Source of the DNA: JAKAGZ01 sp964412105
Lineage (GTDB): Bacteria; Bacteroidota; Ignavibacteria; Ignavibacteriales; Ignavibacteriaceae
NCBI GenBank assembly: GCA_964412105.1
Contig: CAYPNM010000006.1
Location: 1-64,000 of the forward strand
Direction: 5' to 3'
Length of the DNA: 64,000 nucleotides
Shown here: positions 1 through 8,282 of the stretch, in pieces
Position numbering within the stretch: position 1 is the stretch's first letter
Layout of the letters: every line of letters starts with the position of its first letter
Made by a program: the position numbers and the translations under genes
The notes under the pieces: model-generated
Seen by the model: only the letters and a program-made list of their open reading frames with translations
Database searches by the model: none
What the model was told of the DNA's origin: nothing

Positions 1-59
1 CCTGTCCCACTACAAATGCGTTAAAAATAATGAAGTTGGAGGGTTTGCCTGTTGAATAA
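1..59 (+). CDS. 3' end of an unidentified gene (partial)
   Basis: The third forward frame is open from the window edge and stops with TAA at 57-59, five bases before a strong hairpin terminator. The visible tail is CPTTNALKIMKLEGLPVE. The tail is too short to assign a family. The terminator directly after the stop is the main support for choosing this frame over the other two, which also stop within 55 bases. Confidence 0.45.
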   Translation, partial: CPTTNALKIMKLEGLPVE

Positions 60-63
60 TAAT

Positions 64-91
64 AAGAAAGCCGAATTGCTTCGGCTTTCTT
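64..91 (+). terminator. Intrinsic terminator after the partial gene
   Basis: A perfect 12-bp inverted repeat (AAGAAAGCCGAA / TTCGGCTTTCTT) with a 4-base loop, A-rich before and T-rich after, follows the stop codon at 57-59. It belongs to a longer sequence repeated at 2335-2384. Confidence 0.8.
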
Positions 92-113
92 TATGTGACA
101 GATGTCAGTAAGA
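64..113. repeat. Dispersed terminator-containing repeat, copy 1
   Basis: This 50-bp stretch matches 2335-2384 at about 45 of 50 positions by eye. The match covers the hairpin and also the following TGTGACAGATGTC segment, which is not needed for termination and contains the near-palindrome GACAGATGTC. Both copies lie directly after a gene 3' end. Confidence 0.7.
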
Positions 114-358
114 CCTACTTTGCTCTAATAGCATTGAGTATTTAACCGCAAAGGATAAAGTCGCTTACCTTTAACATAGTGATCGAAATAGGTGTTGGTG
201 GTAAGTTGAGCCCGACTTTTGAGGACTAAATCCTAATGAAATAGGAGCCGTTGTTATCTATATATAATGAAAATTTAATTTTGGAATCCATGGTAATAAA
301 TTATTGTTGTATTAATATATTATAATGTATATACTCTACAAAAGGATAACTAAGAAGA

Positions 359-1210
359 ATGAAGAAAATCGGGATATCATTCGGCGGTGGCGGTGCGAGA
401 GGCCTGGCTCATATTTCAATGATAGAAGCATTTGAAGAACTTGGAATAAAACCATCTGTTATTTCGGGTGCCAGTATCGGTGCAATAATCGGCGCATTTT
501 ATGCAGCAGGATATTCATCCAGAGAAATGAAAGCAATGTTAAAACGCCTGCTTTTCCCTAGAAACGACAAACCGTTCGACTTTCTCTGGAAATCGGATTT
601 TGTGAAAATGTTTTCAATGTTTGATCCGCAGTTTTTTAATAGCGGACTGATGAAAGGCGATAGATTTTATAATTTCCTACAGGCGGAGCTCGACGCCAAT
701 ACTTTTGAAGAATTGAAAATACCTTTAAAGATAGTAGCGACAGATTACTGGAAAAAGGAGGAGGTTATTTTTGATGAAGGGGAATTATTACCAGCCATAA
801 GAGCAAGTTATTCCTTACCAGGATTATTAACTCCTGTTAAAATTAAAAACAGAATTTTAATAGATGGCGGAGTTGTAAATCCAATTCCTTTTGATATTCT
901 TATGAATGATTGTGACATTACGGTTGCAATAGATGTTACAGCATATAGAACAAGCAATGGGAAAAAATATCCCCCCACCTTTGAATCAGTTTTTACTACC
1001 TATCAAACAATGCAGAACTCTATAAATCAACAGAAGATGAAATTTATAAAGCCGAATATTTATATCAGGCCAGAAATTTATGATGTGCGTGTATTTGATT
1101 TTTCCAAGCACGAATCTATATTCAGACAATCGGAAACGGCCAAGGATAAATTAAAAAGAGAAATGGAAATACTGCTTATGATTAAAGCAGAAGTTAGCAT
1201 GTTGAAGTGA
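359..1210 (+). CDS. Patatin-like phospholipase
   Basis: A 283-residue protein of the patatin/RssA family of serine acyl hydrolases, which cleave acyl chains from lipids with a Ser-Asp dyad. The N-terminus has the oxyanion-hole motif GGGGARG (residues 9-15), the nucleophile elbow GASIG with Ser39, and the catalytic Asp in DGG (169-171), in the usual order. No signal peptide is visible, so it probably acts in the cytoplasm or at the inner face of the membrane. The start ATG follows a weak AAAGGATAAC stretch. It stands alone, with about 300 bases of non-coding DNA before it and a convergent hydrolase gene after it. The physiological substrate cannot be told from sequence. Confidence 0.9.
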   Translation: MKKIGISFGGGGARGLAHISMIEAFEELGIKPSVISGASIGAIIGAFYAAGYSSREMKAMLKRLLFPRNDKPFDFLWKSDFVKMFSMFDPQFFNSGLMKGDRFYNFLQAELDANTFEELKIPLKIVATDYWKKEEVIFDEGELLPAIRASYSLPGLLTPVKIKNRILIDGGVVNPIPFDILMNDCDITVAIDVTAYRTSNGKKYPPTFESVFTTYQTMQNSINQQKMKFIKPNIYIRPEIYDVRVFDFSKHESIFRQSETAKDKLKREMEILLMIKAEVSMLK

Positions 1211-1290
1211 TTGGTAGCGGGAAAAATGGTAAAAACCGGAGTTGAAAGAAAATTTCTTAAGAAACAATCAGGTGAAGATTAAGGTTATGG

Positions 1291-1331
1291 GCTTTCCGCT
1301 TTCGGTGGGCTGCCCCCGCTACTAGGAAAGC
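1291..1331. other. Structured intergenic inverted repeat
   Basis: GCTTTCC (1291-1297) pairs with GGAAAGC (1325-1331), and the enclosed GC-rich stretch can form a second stem (CGG-GGG against CCC-CCG). It lies between two convergent genes and is much more GC-rich than its surroundings. It could be a transcription terminator or the remnant of a palindromic repeat. No T-tract follows immediately, so a terminator call would be weak. Confidence 0.35.
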
Positions 1332-1413
1332 ATACACTTTCTTTAGTATAGTCTTTTTTCCCTCTAATAATTCACAGCTAAGTAATCAACCCGTAAAACG
1401 ACTTTAGCAAACA

Positions 1414-2091
1414 CTATTTTTTACCCGTTAAAAATTGGATTATAGTGTCGCTCAGTTTTTGTGCCTCCTTTGTGGCAAAAATATTCTGGGCATGGGCATT
1501 GCCATCCAGCAGAACTATCTGTTTTGGCTGCGGCGCACGTTTGAATTGTTTACGAATCTTTGGTGCAAGTGCTTCATTACGGCTGGCGATGAAAAGGATC
1601 GATGCCGCTTTGATTTGTTCCGGATTTTTGATGGGAACCGGAGAAAGCAAGACCAGTTTGTTAATCTCGCCTGGTTTGACCTCAGTTGCAGCCTTGGCCG
1701 ATGCACCGCCTCCCATACTGGCGCCAACTACAGACACCGTCGTTATCCCCTGCTTGTGCAACCAACGCACTGCAGCCAGAACATCCTGGTCTAGTCCAGG
1801 GGTATTGCTTCCTTTTTTAGATTTACCGTAACCACGAAAGTCAATAGCCAAAGCTCGATATCCCAGAGCAGCAATACGTTTTGCAAGTGGTTCCCAACTC
1901 TCCTTATTAAAAATGGCCCCGTGTGCAAATACCACACCGTAAGATCCCTGTCCATATAGGTCCGCATCAATCATTCCGCCGTCGGCGGTTGGAAAAGAGA
2001 CTACCTTAGGTGATTGCGCGGCTGAAGTGTTAATCAATAACATAACCAGAAATCCCAGCATTACGAATTTTGTTATAATTGTTCTCATCAC
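1414..2091 (-). CDS. Secreted alpha/beta hydrolase (dienelactone hydrolase-like)
   Basis: A 225-residue serine hydrolase with an N-terminal signal peptide (hydrophobic residues 9-21, then SAAQ), so probably periplasmic. The alpha/beta hydrolase landmarks are the oxyanion turn AHGAIFNKESW (57-67), the nucleophile elbow GASMGGG with Ser125, and a C-terminal His200 in GNAH. The usual acid Asp after strand 6 is not obvious: the matching segment reads SRNEALAP, so Glu173 may serve. By eye the gene is GC-richer than its neighbours, with many CGC, GCC and CTG codons, which hints at recent transfer. The substrate is unknown. An AAAGGAAATG-type ribosome binding site precedes the start. Confidence 0.85.
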   Translation of the reverse strand: MMRTIITKFVMLGFLVMLLINTSAAQSPKVVSFPTADGGMIDADLYGQGSYGVVFAHGAIFNKESWEPLAKRIAALGYRALAIDFRGYGKSKKGSNTPGLDQDVLAAVRWLHKQGITTVSVVGASMGGGASAKAATEVKPGEINKLVLLSPVPIKNPEQIKAASILFIASRNEALAPKIRKQFKRAPQPKQIVLLDGNAHAQNIFATKEAQKLSDTIIQFLTGKK

Positions 2092-2331
2092 ATTTCCTTT
2101 TGGTGTTTACATACTAATATAAAAAATTAGGCTGTTCTACTAGTTTAGAATAAAAAAACGGTAATGTGAGATGTGACTAGGCTCAGTTAAAAAAGTAAAC
2201 ATAAAATAGAGGATTTAGGTTCCATAGAGTACAACTGTACATCCAAACCTGACAAACGGGTCAATGTGAAATCGGGATTGTATTTTGGTTTTTAATTATT
2301 TTAGGTGAAATATTTACTTGCACTATATGGC

Positions 2332-2365
2332 AAAAAGAAAGCCGAATCGCTTCGGCTTTCTTTTT
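2332..2365 (-). terminator. Intrinsic terminator after the M16 peptidase gene
   Basis: A 15-bp inverted repeat (AAAAAGAAAGCCGAA / TTCGGCTTTCTTTTT) with a 4-base loop, flanked by A and T tracts, so it could act in both directions. It lies 20 bases beyond the stop of the minus-strand peptidase and is nearly identical to the hairpin at 64-91. Confidence 0.8.
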
Positions 2366-2384
2366 GTGACAGATGTCGTCAAGA
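2335..2384. repeat. Dispersed terminator-containing repeat, copy 2
   Basis: Second copy of the 50-bp element at 64-113, in the same orientation. Differences are confined to the loop, one base in the T-tract and three bases near the right end. It ends next to the stop codon of the M16 peptidase, so in this copy the gene reads into the element from the side opposite to copy 1. Confidence 0.7.
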
Positions 2385-2385
2385 A

Positions 2386-5121
2386 CTACATAATAACATT
2401 TCCATCGCCGTCAATATATTTAACTTTATAGCCAAGAGTTTTTATGCCTGCTTCGATCTTTGATTTGTCTCCCACTACAACCCAGATTAGATTCTTAGGT
2501 TTTACTACTCTTTTTGCGGCATCTATAATCTCTTCCTTATTCAGGCTATTAATTTTGCTGGCATAAGTATCGTAGTAATTATCTGCAAGTTTGTATGAAA
2601 CCATATTTATCAAAGAATTTGCAACACGGCCATTTGTTTCCCACTGTCCAGGCAAAGAAAGGCTATTTTGTTCCTTCACTCTCGTTACCTCTGCATCAGT
2701 AGCAGGTTTTTCACCGACAAACTGATTAATTTCTTTTATCATTTCGGCAATGGATTCCTTCGTCTTATCGGTTTGTACTATGCCATAATATAGATACGGG
2801 CGCTGTCCCCGAGCGCTTGGAATGAAGCTGCCGGAACCGTATGACCAGTGTTTGTCTTCCCGCAGATTCATATTGATTCTTGAGGTAAACATTCCGCCCA
2901 GTATGTCATTCATTATTTCAATTGCAACGTTGTCTTTATCTCCATATGGCGGTGCAGGTTCTGCCCCAAAAATTATTGATGATTGTGAACCGGGACGATC
3001 CATAATATAGATTACATGTTCATCCTGATAGGCAACTTTTTTAATATCCTTTTTAGGGAAATCGCCGGCCTTCCAGTTTGAAAATAGTTTTTCCAGCTTC
3101 GGTTTAGCTTCTTTCATTGTAATGTCTCCGACAATTATAAGCGTGGCATTGTTCGGCTTAAACCATGTCTGATGAAAATTGACCATCTCGTCGCGTGTCA
3201 TCTTGGTAACAGTAGATTCAAAGCCGGAACCGGTAAATGGATTACCATAAGGATGATCTTTACCATAAACAAGGCCCGGCACAACCCTCAGTCCCATATT
3301 AATCGGACTGGCTTTTTCTCTTTGAATTCTTACAACAGTCTCTTTAATTAGCCGATCCAGTTCTTTTTGCGGGAATGAAGGGTTAAGGATAACATCAGCA
3401 AAAAGATCCAGCGAAGGATCAAGGTTTGCCTTTAGTGCAGACATGCTGATAAATGAATTATCTAGGTTGGAACCAGTATTCAAAGTGGCGCCAAGCATCT
3501 GCAACTGGTCGCTTAGCTGCAGTGCATCCATCGTCTTTGTTCCTTCATCCAGCATATTCATTGCCATATTTGCGGTACCGGCTGATGAAAACTCATCCGA
3601 AGCATAGCCTGCATCTACCATCATAATGAAATTTAGAACAGGTATGGATTTTCTGTTTGCAAGTATAATTTTCATGCCGTTTGAAAGCTCAGCCCTTTCT
3701 AATTTTGGAAAGTGTGCTGCAGGAGGTGTCCCTGTTCCCGGCAATTTTGTGCGGTCAACATCACTGCCGGTTGTTGCGTATTGTGGAAATGGCATAATAT
3801 CCAGAATATATACTCCGTCACTTAACCATTTTTCCGCCGTAGTTTTAATATCGTTTGCAGTTGTGTTGGCTATGTATTTGTTATAAACTTTATAATAGTC
3901 GGGTGATCCTCCATAAACCATATTCTGTGCGAGGATATCAGATGTTCCACCGAACCCGCCGACTCTCTCAATTCCTCTTACAAACCTTGCGAAATATTGT
4001 GTCTTCATTTTCTTCAGTTCTTTTTCGGTCGGACCTTCTTTCAGAACTTTGGCAAGCTCTTCATCAATTTCCGTTTCGACTTTTGATACTTCCACACCTG
4101 GCTTTACATCTGCCATAATAAGAAACTGGCTGCCGATCTCGCCGGGTGAGTAATATGCATATACACTTGTTGCGATCTGTTCGTCATAGACGAGGCGTTT
4201 ATACAATCTTGATGATTTACCGGAAGACAGTATGTCGCTTAATAAATCGAGATGTGCAAGTTCTTCACTCCCCCATTGAGGGACATTCCATACCATGTAA
4301 ATTCTTGCTTGTGGAACCCTGTCCTGTGCTACTTGCCTTATTGTACCCGTTCGTTTTGCAACGTAGGTTTGAAATTTTGCAACAGGCGGGCCGGAAGGAA
4401 TATCGCCAAAATATTTTTCAACCTTTTGTTTAACCTCTTCTGTATTAATATCACCCGCAATACAGATTACTGCATTAGCAGCACCGTAATAACTCTTGAA
4501 CCATTCATGCACGTCATCAAGAGAGGCAGCATTAAGATCCTTCATTGATCCGATAACCGTCCACGAGTAAGGATGACCTTCGGGATATGTTGCGTGAGTA
4601 ATTAACTCACTCGAAATAGCATACGGTTCATTCTCGCCCTGTCTTTTTTCGTTCTGAACAACACCGCGCTGTTCATCAAGCTTTCCCTGATCAATTGCTC
4701 CGGCAAGATGTCCCATTCGGTCAGATTCCATCCAGAGCGTAAGATCAAGTGCAGAAGTAGGAACTGTTTCGAAATAATTTGTCCTGTCTTCATTCGTCGT
4801 TCCATTTAAATCTGTCGAACCGATTTTCTCCATCACTTTGAAATAATCGTCGTTGTAATTTTCGCTGCCGTTGAACATCAAATGTTCAAATAGGTGCGCA
4901 AAGCCCGTCTTTCCCTGTTTTTCGTTTTTGGAACCAACATGATACCAGACATTAAAAGCAACGATTGGAGCCTTATGATCTTCATGCACAATAAGAGTAA
5001 GGCCGTTTTTCAGAACGAATTTTTTGTATGGAATGTCAATGTTATCAAAATTCTGAGCTTTGATGAATCCCAGAAATAATGAAAACATTATCAAGATTGA
5101 TAAGAATGTCTTTTGTCTCAT
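2386..5121 (-). CDS. M16 family zinc metallopeptidase, double-domain
   Basis: A 911-residue M16 (pitrilysin/insulinase-like) peptidase with a signal peptide (residues 1-22), so periplasmic or outer-membrane associated. The inverted zinc motif HxxEH is present as His76-Leu-Phe-Glu79-His80, followed by the conserved downstream acidic region (GTTNEDRTNYFE, 107-118) that supplies the third ligand. A second, non-catalytic M16 domain fills the C-terminal half, starting near LSNGMKIILANR, giving the two-domain clamp typical of periplasmic members that degrade unfolded or short peptides. It is followed by a terminator and divergent to the PduS-like gene. Confidence 0.93.
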   Translation of the reverse strand: MRQKTFLSILIMFSLFLGFIKAQNFDNIDIPYKKFVLKNGLTLIVHEDHKAPIVAFNVWYHVGSKNEKQGKTGFAHLFEHLMFNGSENYNDDYFKVMEKIGSTDLNGTTNEDRTNYFETVPTSALDLTLWMESDRMGHLAGAIDQGKLDEQRGVVQNEKRQGENEPYAISSELITHATYPEGHPYSWTVIGSMKDLNAASLDDVHEWFKSYYGAANAVICIAGDINTEEVKQKVEKYFGDIPSGPPVAKFQTYVAKRTGTIRQVAQDRVPQARIYMVWNVPQWGSEELAHLDLLSDILSSGKSSRLYKRLVYDEQIATSVYAYYSPGEIGSQFLIMADVKPGVEVSKVETEIDEELAKVLKEGPTEKELKKMKTQYFARFVRGIERVGGFGGTSDILAQNMVYGGSPDYYKVYNKYIANTTANDIKTTAEKWLSDGVYILDIMPFPQYATTGSDVDRTKLPGTGTPPAAHFPKLERAELSNGMKIILANRKSIPVLNFIMMVDAGYASDEFSSAGTANMAMNMLDEGTKTMDALQLSDQLQMLGATLNTGSNLDNSFISMSALKANLDPSLDLFADVILNPSFPQKELDRLIKETVVRIQREKASPINMGLRVVPGLVYGKDHPYGNPFTGSGFESTVTKMTRDEMVNFHQTWFKPNNATLIIVGDITMKEAKPKLEKLFSNWKAGDFPKKDIKKVAYQDEHVIYIMDRPGSQSSIIFGAEPAPPYGDKDNVAIEIMNDILGGMFTSRINMNLREDKHWSYGSGSFIPSARGQRPYLYYGIVQTDKTKESIAEMIKEINQFVGEKPATDAEVTRVKEQNSLSLPGQWETNGRVANSLINMVSYKLADNYYDTYASKINSLNKEEIIDAAKRVVKPKNLIWVVVGDKSKIEAGIKTLGYKVKYIDGDGNVIM

Positions 5122-5260
5122 ATCTCCCTCATTTTATTGGTTGGTAAAAATTATTCTTGGTGCAGTGTTTAAAGTGTTAATTTAACCAAGGTTCAGTTAA
5201 AGTCAATACCGCTAATCCAAATTAAATTATGGTTTTATTGCATATTAAATATTTTTCAAA

Positions 5261-5274
5261 ATTTCCCGCAAACA
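5261..5274 (+). promoter_or_regulatory. Shared 14-mer upstream of the PduS-like gene
   Basis: AAATTTCCCGCAAA occurs here, 53 bases before the PduS-like start codon, and again at 14180-14193, 59 bases before the GH35 start. The same sequence at the same distance from two unrelated operons suggests a protein binding site or upstream promoter element, but two occurrences could be chance in AT-rich DNA. Confidence 0.3.
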
Positions 5275-5327
5275 CTGATATTTTTCACTAATTTTGGGCT
5301 AAAGTTTTATTATTATTTGAATAATCA

Positions 5328-6671
5328 ATGAACAAAGAGGAAATTCTCAATAAAGTACGTGAAGCTGGCGTAATAGGAGCGGGTGGTGGTGGCTTTCCGT
5401 CCCATAAAAAGCTTGAAGCTAAAGTTGAACATATTATTGCAAATGGTGTGGAATGTGAACCGCTTCTTTATAAAGATCGGGAAGTCATGTTGAGAGAGAC
5501 TGATAAAATGCTGAACGGACTTAAAATAGTTAAAGAACTAACCGGTGCAAAGAAAGTTACGATAGCGATTAAAGAAAAAAACCTGGATGTCGCAGAGTTT
5601 ATTAAGCCTATCGCAGCAAAAAAGGATTATAGTGTTTGTATAACAAGAAACGTATACCCTGCAGGCGATGAGTATATACTTGTCTATGATATTACCGGGA
5701 GAAGAATTCCTCCGAATGGAATACCTCTAATGGTAGGATGTCTAGTAAATAATGTCGAAACTCTGGTAAACATTTCCAATGCAGTTGAAAACATACCGGT
5801 TACGCAAAAATTTATAACTATTACGGGCGCTGTTAAAAACCCCGTTACCGTTTCAGTACCGGTTGGCACGAGCTTCAAAGATTGTATACAGTTTGCCGGA
5901 GGATTTACAACCAACGACCCCGTATTACTTACAGGTGGCGTTATGATGGGAGGAGTTGAAACTGATTTTACTCAGTCTGTGAGCAAAACCTTGGGTGGAT
6001 TAATTGTTCTTCCGTCAGATCACACGCTTGTGGTCAGAAAATCATCTCCTCAGAAGGTTTATAACAAAACAGGGCATAGCACTTGTGATCAATGCTCTTT
6101 TTGTACTCAATTATGCCCGCGTTATATATTGGGATATCCTATTCAACCGCATCTGGTTATGCGTTCACTTCAAATGACAGGCGAAGCAAAAGAAGCATTA
6201 AATCTGTGGGCCGCTAGCTGCTGTGAATGTAATGTTTGTTCTTTATTTGCCTGCCCTGAAAAGCTAGATCCAAAGAATATTTGTACGGATATAAAAATAA
6301 AGTTAAAGGAGGAAAAGAAAGCTTTTACGAAGGAGCAAATGGATGAGGCTTTCAGAGATATTCATCCTGCCCGGGAAGGCAGAGAAATCCCGATATCGAA
6401 TTTATATCAAAGGCTGGGTTTAAAATCATACGACAGAAAAGCAGGTTTTAAAACTTTTGATAATGACATAATTAATGAGTTATATGTCCCCCTCAAATAT
6501 AATTTTGGGAAGGCAGCTAAGCCCATTGTAAATATAGGCTCCAGGGTAAAAGAAGGCGAAATGATAGCTTCATTAGATGGAAATGATCTGGGCGTTCCTG
6601 TTCATTCTGGAATAAACGGAGTTGTAAAAGCCATAACTGGAAAAGGGATTTTAATTTCTGCAAATTATTAA
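5328..6671 (+). CDS. pduS: PduS/RnfC-like flavin and iron-sulfur oxidoreductase
   Basis: A 447-residue RnfC/PduS-family electron carrier. The N-terminal nucleotide/flavin-binding motif GAGGGGFP (17-24) and the NGVECEPLL segment (39-47) match complex I 51-kDa/RnfC folds. A SLBB region sits near 160-200. Two ferredoxin-type clusters follow: Cys253, 256, 259, 263 and Cys298, 301, 304, 309. The C-terminal 50 residues form a barrel-sandwich hybrid motif. PduS is a membrane-free cobalamin reductase that passes electrons to the shell protein PduT. The next gene here is PduT-like, 14 bases downstream with its own AGAGGA site, which favours PduS over RnfC; no other rnf genes are present. Confidence 0.88.
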   Translation: MNKEEILNKVREAGVIGAGGGGFPSHKKLEAKVEHIIANGVECEPLLYKDREVMLRETDKMLNGLKIVKELTGAKKVTIAIKEKNLDVAEFIKPIAAKKDYSVCITRNVYPAGDEYILVYDITGRRIPPNGIPLMVGCLVNNVETLVNISNAVENIPVTQKFITITGAVKNPVTVSVPVGTSFKDCIQFAGGFTTNDPVLLTGGVMMGGVETDFTQSVSKTLGGLIVLPSDHTLVVRKSSPQKVYNKTGHSTCDQCSFCTQLCPRYILGYPIQPHLVMRSLQMTGEAKEALNLWAASCCECNVCSLFACPEKLDPKNICTDIKIKLKEEKKAFTKEQMDEAFRDIHPAREGREIPISNLYQRLGLKSYDRKAGFKTFDNDIINELYVPLKYNFGKAAKPIVNIGSRVKEGEMIASLDGNDLGVPVHSGINGVVKAITGKGILISANY

Positions 6672-6685
6672 CAGAGGATTTTTAA

Positions 6686-7234
6686 ATGAAATCAGCAATA
6701 GGATTAATTGAATTATCAAGCATTGCGAAAGGAATAGAAGTTTCGGACGCTATGTTAAAGCGTGCAGATATAGAAATTATCGTTAACCGTACTATTTGTC
6801 CCGGTAAATATATGATACTTATCGGAGGTGAAGTTGAGTCTGTTAATTCAAGCATTGAAACTGGAATTGAAATAAGTTCTGATGAACTTGTTGATAATTT
6901 TATAATTCCAAATGTGCATCCATCTATATTTCCGGCAATAAGCGGGATGAATCCTGTTGTGAATTTGCAGGCGCTTGGAGTGATAGAATCCTTTTCAGTG
7001 GCATCAATTATTGAAGCTGCGGATGCGGCAGTAAAATCTGCCTCTGTGGAATTAATCACTGTTTACCTCGCTATGGCTATCGGAGGGAAAGGTTATGTTA
7101 TGCTCACTGGTGATGTTGCATCCGTGCAAACGGCGGTTGATACAGGTGCAGCTGCCATTTCGAAAAAAGGTCTGCTTGTGCAGAAAGTAGTAATTCCTTC
7201 CCCTAGAAAAGAAATTTTACAATCCTGGATTTAA
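6686..7234 (+). CDS. pduT: PduT-like tandem-BMC microcompartment shell protein
   Basis: A 182-residue protein with two bacterial microcompartment (BMC) domains in tandem, starting at residues 3 (AIGLIELSSIAKGIEVSDAM) and about 96 (ALGVIESFSVASIIEAADA). The length and architecture match PduT, whose trimers form pseudohexameric shell tiles. The only cysteine, Cys38, lies in the first-domain pore loop (RTICPGKY), where PduT-type tiles hold a [4Fe-4S] cluster on the three-fold axis. It forms an operon with the PduS-like gene, as in pdu loci. No single-domain shell protein, vertex protein or encapsulated enzyme occurs in the window, so the remaining shell must be elsewhere or the pair has another role. 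Confidence 0.9.
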   Translation: MKSAIGLIELSSIAKGIEVSDAMLKRADIEIIVNRTICPGKYMILIGGEVESVNSSIETGIEISSDELVDNFIIPNVHPSIFPAISGMNPVVNLQALGVIESFSVASIIEAADAAVKSASVELITVYLAMAIGGKGYVMLTGDVASVQTAVDTGAAAISKKGLLVQKVVIPSPRKEILQSWI

Positions 7235-7322
7235 CCGGATAAGATTTTATAGAATCAGTTCTGTTTAATCTACACTATATTTATTAAACAAATAATTATT
7301 TGATAAATTTAGTTTATTACTG

Positions 7323-8096
7323 TTAATCTTCAAATGGCAATTCAATCCCTTTTGACCTTAAGTTATCTTTCCATTCCTTAGCTATCACTCTCTGGCCGTT
7401 AATTCTATATGCCGCATCCGAAGCAAGAAAAACAGCCGGCGGTCCCATTACTGCCGGATCAATCAATAATTTTTTTTGTTCTTCCGTAAATGAATCGGGA
7501 ATCATTCCTGTATTAGTAGCCCCGCCCGGCAGCAAAACGTTCAAAGTAATACCAGTACCTACTAATTCTTGGGCCCAGATAATACTCATGGATTCCAGTG
7601 CAGCTTTTGAAGGCCCATACGGAGAAAATCCTTTTCTCTTCATCGTTTCATAATTAATTGAAATATTAATTATCCTTCCTGATCGTTGCTTTAGCATATA
7701 TGGGATTACTGCTTGCGTAATTAAAAAAACTCCGGTCACATTTGTATCAATCACCATGCTCCACATATCCGGGTTCACTTCCCAGAATGGTTTTGGTAAA
7801 TTCATAAAACTTTCGTTTACAAATTTCATCCCGCGTGCGGCATTATTTACAAGAATGTCTATTTTCCCGTATTCAGAAGTAACATTGTTTATGAGTTTAG
7901 CAACATCTTTTTTGTCAGAGATATCGGAGAGAATAGCTTTCCCACCAGTTAATGATGCAACATTATCTATTTCGTCTTTTTTTAGTGCAGCAGTAACTAT
8001 AACTCTCGCTCCTTCTTTAGAAAATTCTGCTGCAACAGCTTTTCCTATTCCTCTTCCGCCTCCTGTTATTATTGCGATTTTATCCTTTAGTTTCAT
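7323..8096 (-). CDS. SDR family oxidoreductase
   Basis: A 257-residue classical short-chain dehydrogenase/reductase, an NAD(P)-dependent alcohol or ketone oxidoreductase. Visible motifs are the dinucleotide-binding TGGGRGIG (11-18), the NNAARG stabilising motif (84-89) and the catalytic Ser146, Tyr160 and Lys164 in the correct YxxxK spacing. The C-terminal GG(A)xxTG segment is also present. An AAAGGAA site lies 8 bases before the start. It is divergent from the UbiA gene and shares its 186-bp upstream region, which holds an 11-bp-phased operator array, so it may belong to the same regulon. Substrate unknown. Confidence 0.9.
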   Translation of the reverse strand: MKLKDKIAIITGGGRGIGKAVAAEFSKEGARVIVTAALKKDEIDNVASLTGGKAILSDISDKKDVAKLINNVTSEYGKIDILVNNAARGMKFVNESFMNLPKPFWEVNPDMWSMVIDTNVTGVFLITQAVIPYMLKQRSGRIINISINYETMKRKGFSPYGPSKAALESMSIIWAQELVGTGITLNVLLPGGATNTGMIPDSFTEEQKKLLIDPAVMGPPAVFLASDAAYRINGQRVIAKEWKDNLRSKGIELPFED

Positions 8097-8186
8097 TTCG
8101 CTTTCCTTTGAAATTTAAATCAATAAAATATTAACATAAATCGGCTCAAAGTAAAACCGTTTTTCCAATCAAGTTTTGAAATTCTC

Positions 8187-8224
8187 TGTCAATCCTTTTA
8201 CAAAATTCTGACAATTTTATGACA
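8187..8224 (+). promoter_or_regulatory. 11-bp-phased TGACA operator array 1
   Basis: Four related pentamers start exactly 11 bases apart: TGTCA at 8187, TTACA at 8198, TGACA at 8209 and TGACA at 8220. The last one lies 25 bases upstream of a TAATTTTG element and 63 bases before the UbiA start codon. The same geometry recurs at 11232-11269. Direct repeats at one helical turn indicate an oligomeric regulator binding one face of the DNA; B12-dependent CarH/LitR regulators use 11-bp repeats of this kind. No such regulator is encoded in the window. Confidence 0.6.
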
Positions 8225-8244
8225 ATTATTTTCTCCTATAAAAA

Positions 8245-8252
8245 TAATTTTG
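8245..8252 (+). promoter_or_regulatory. Putative -7 promoter element (TAATTTTG) for the UbiA operon
   Basis: The sequence fits the TAnnTTTG -7 element of Bacteroidota primary sigma factors. The final TGACA box of the upstream array begins 25 bases before it and so would overlap the -33/-35 region. The distance to the UbiA start is 30 bases. Confidence 0.45.
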
Positions 8253-8282
8253 CTACGAGATTAGAAGAATGGAGATATAAAA

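Noticed and set aside
1291..1331. tRNA or other structural RNA gene
   Set aside because: The inverted repeat is too short and lacks the D, anticodon and T-arm pattern; it is kept only as a structured repeat.
1435..1831. Two plus-strand frames of 119 and 128 codons
   Set aside because: They lie antisense to the alpha/beta hydrolase, whose signal peptide and catalytic motifs are intact. They are shadows.
5328..6671. RnfC subunit of an Rnf electron transport complex
   Set aside because: No rnfA, B, D, E or G genes are adjacent, and the next gene is a PduT-like shell protein, which fits PduS better.
6682..7059. 125-codon minus-strand frame over the PduT-like gene
   Set aside because: It is antisense to the tandem BMC domains and has low-complexity Ser/Ile-rich sequence with no motif.
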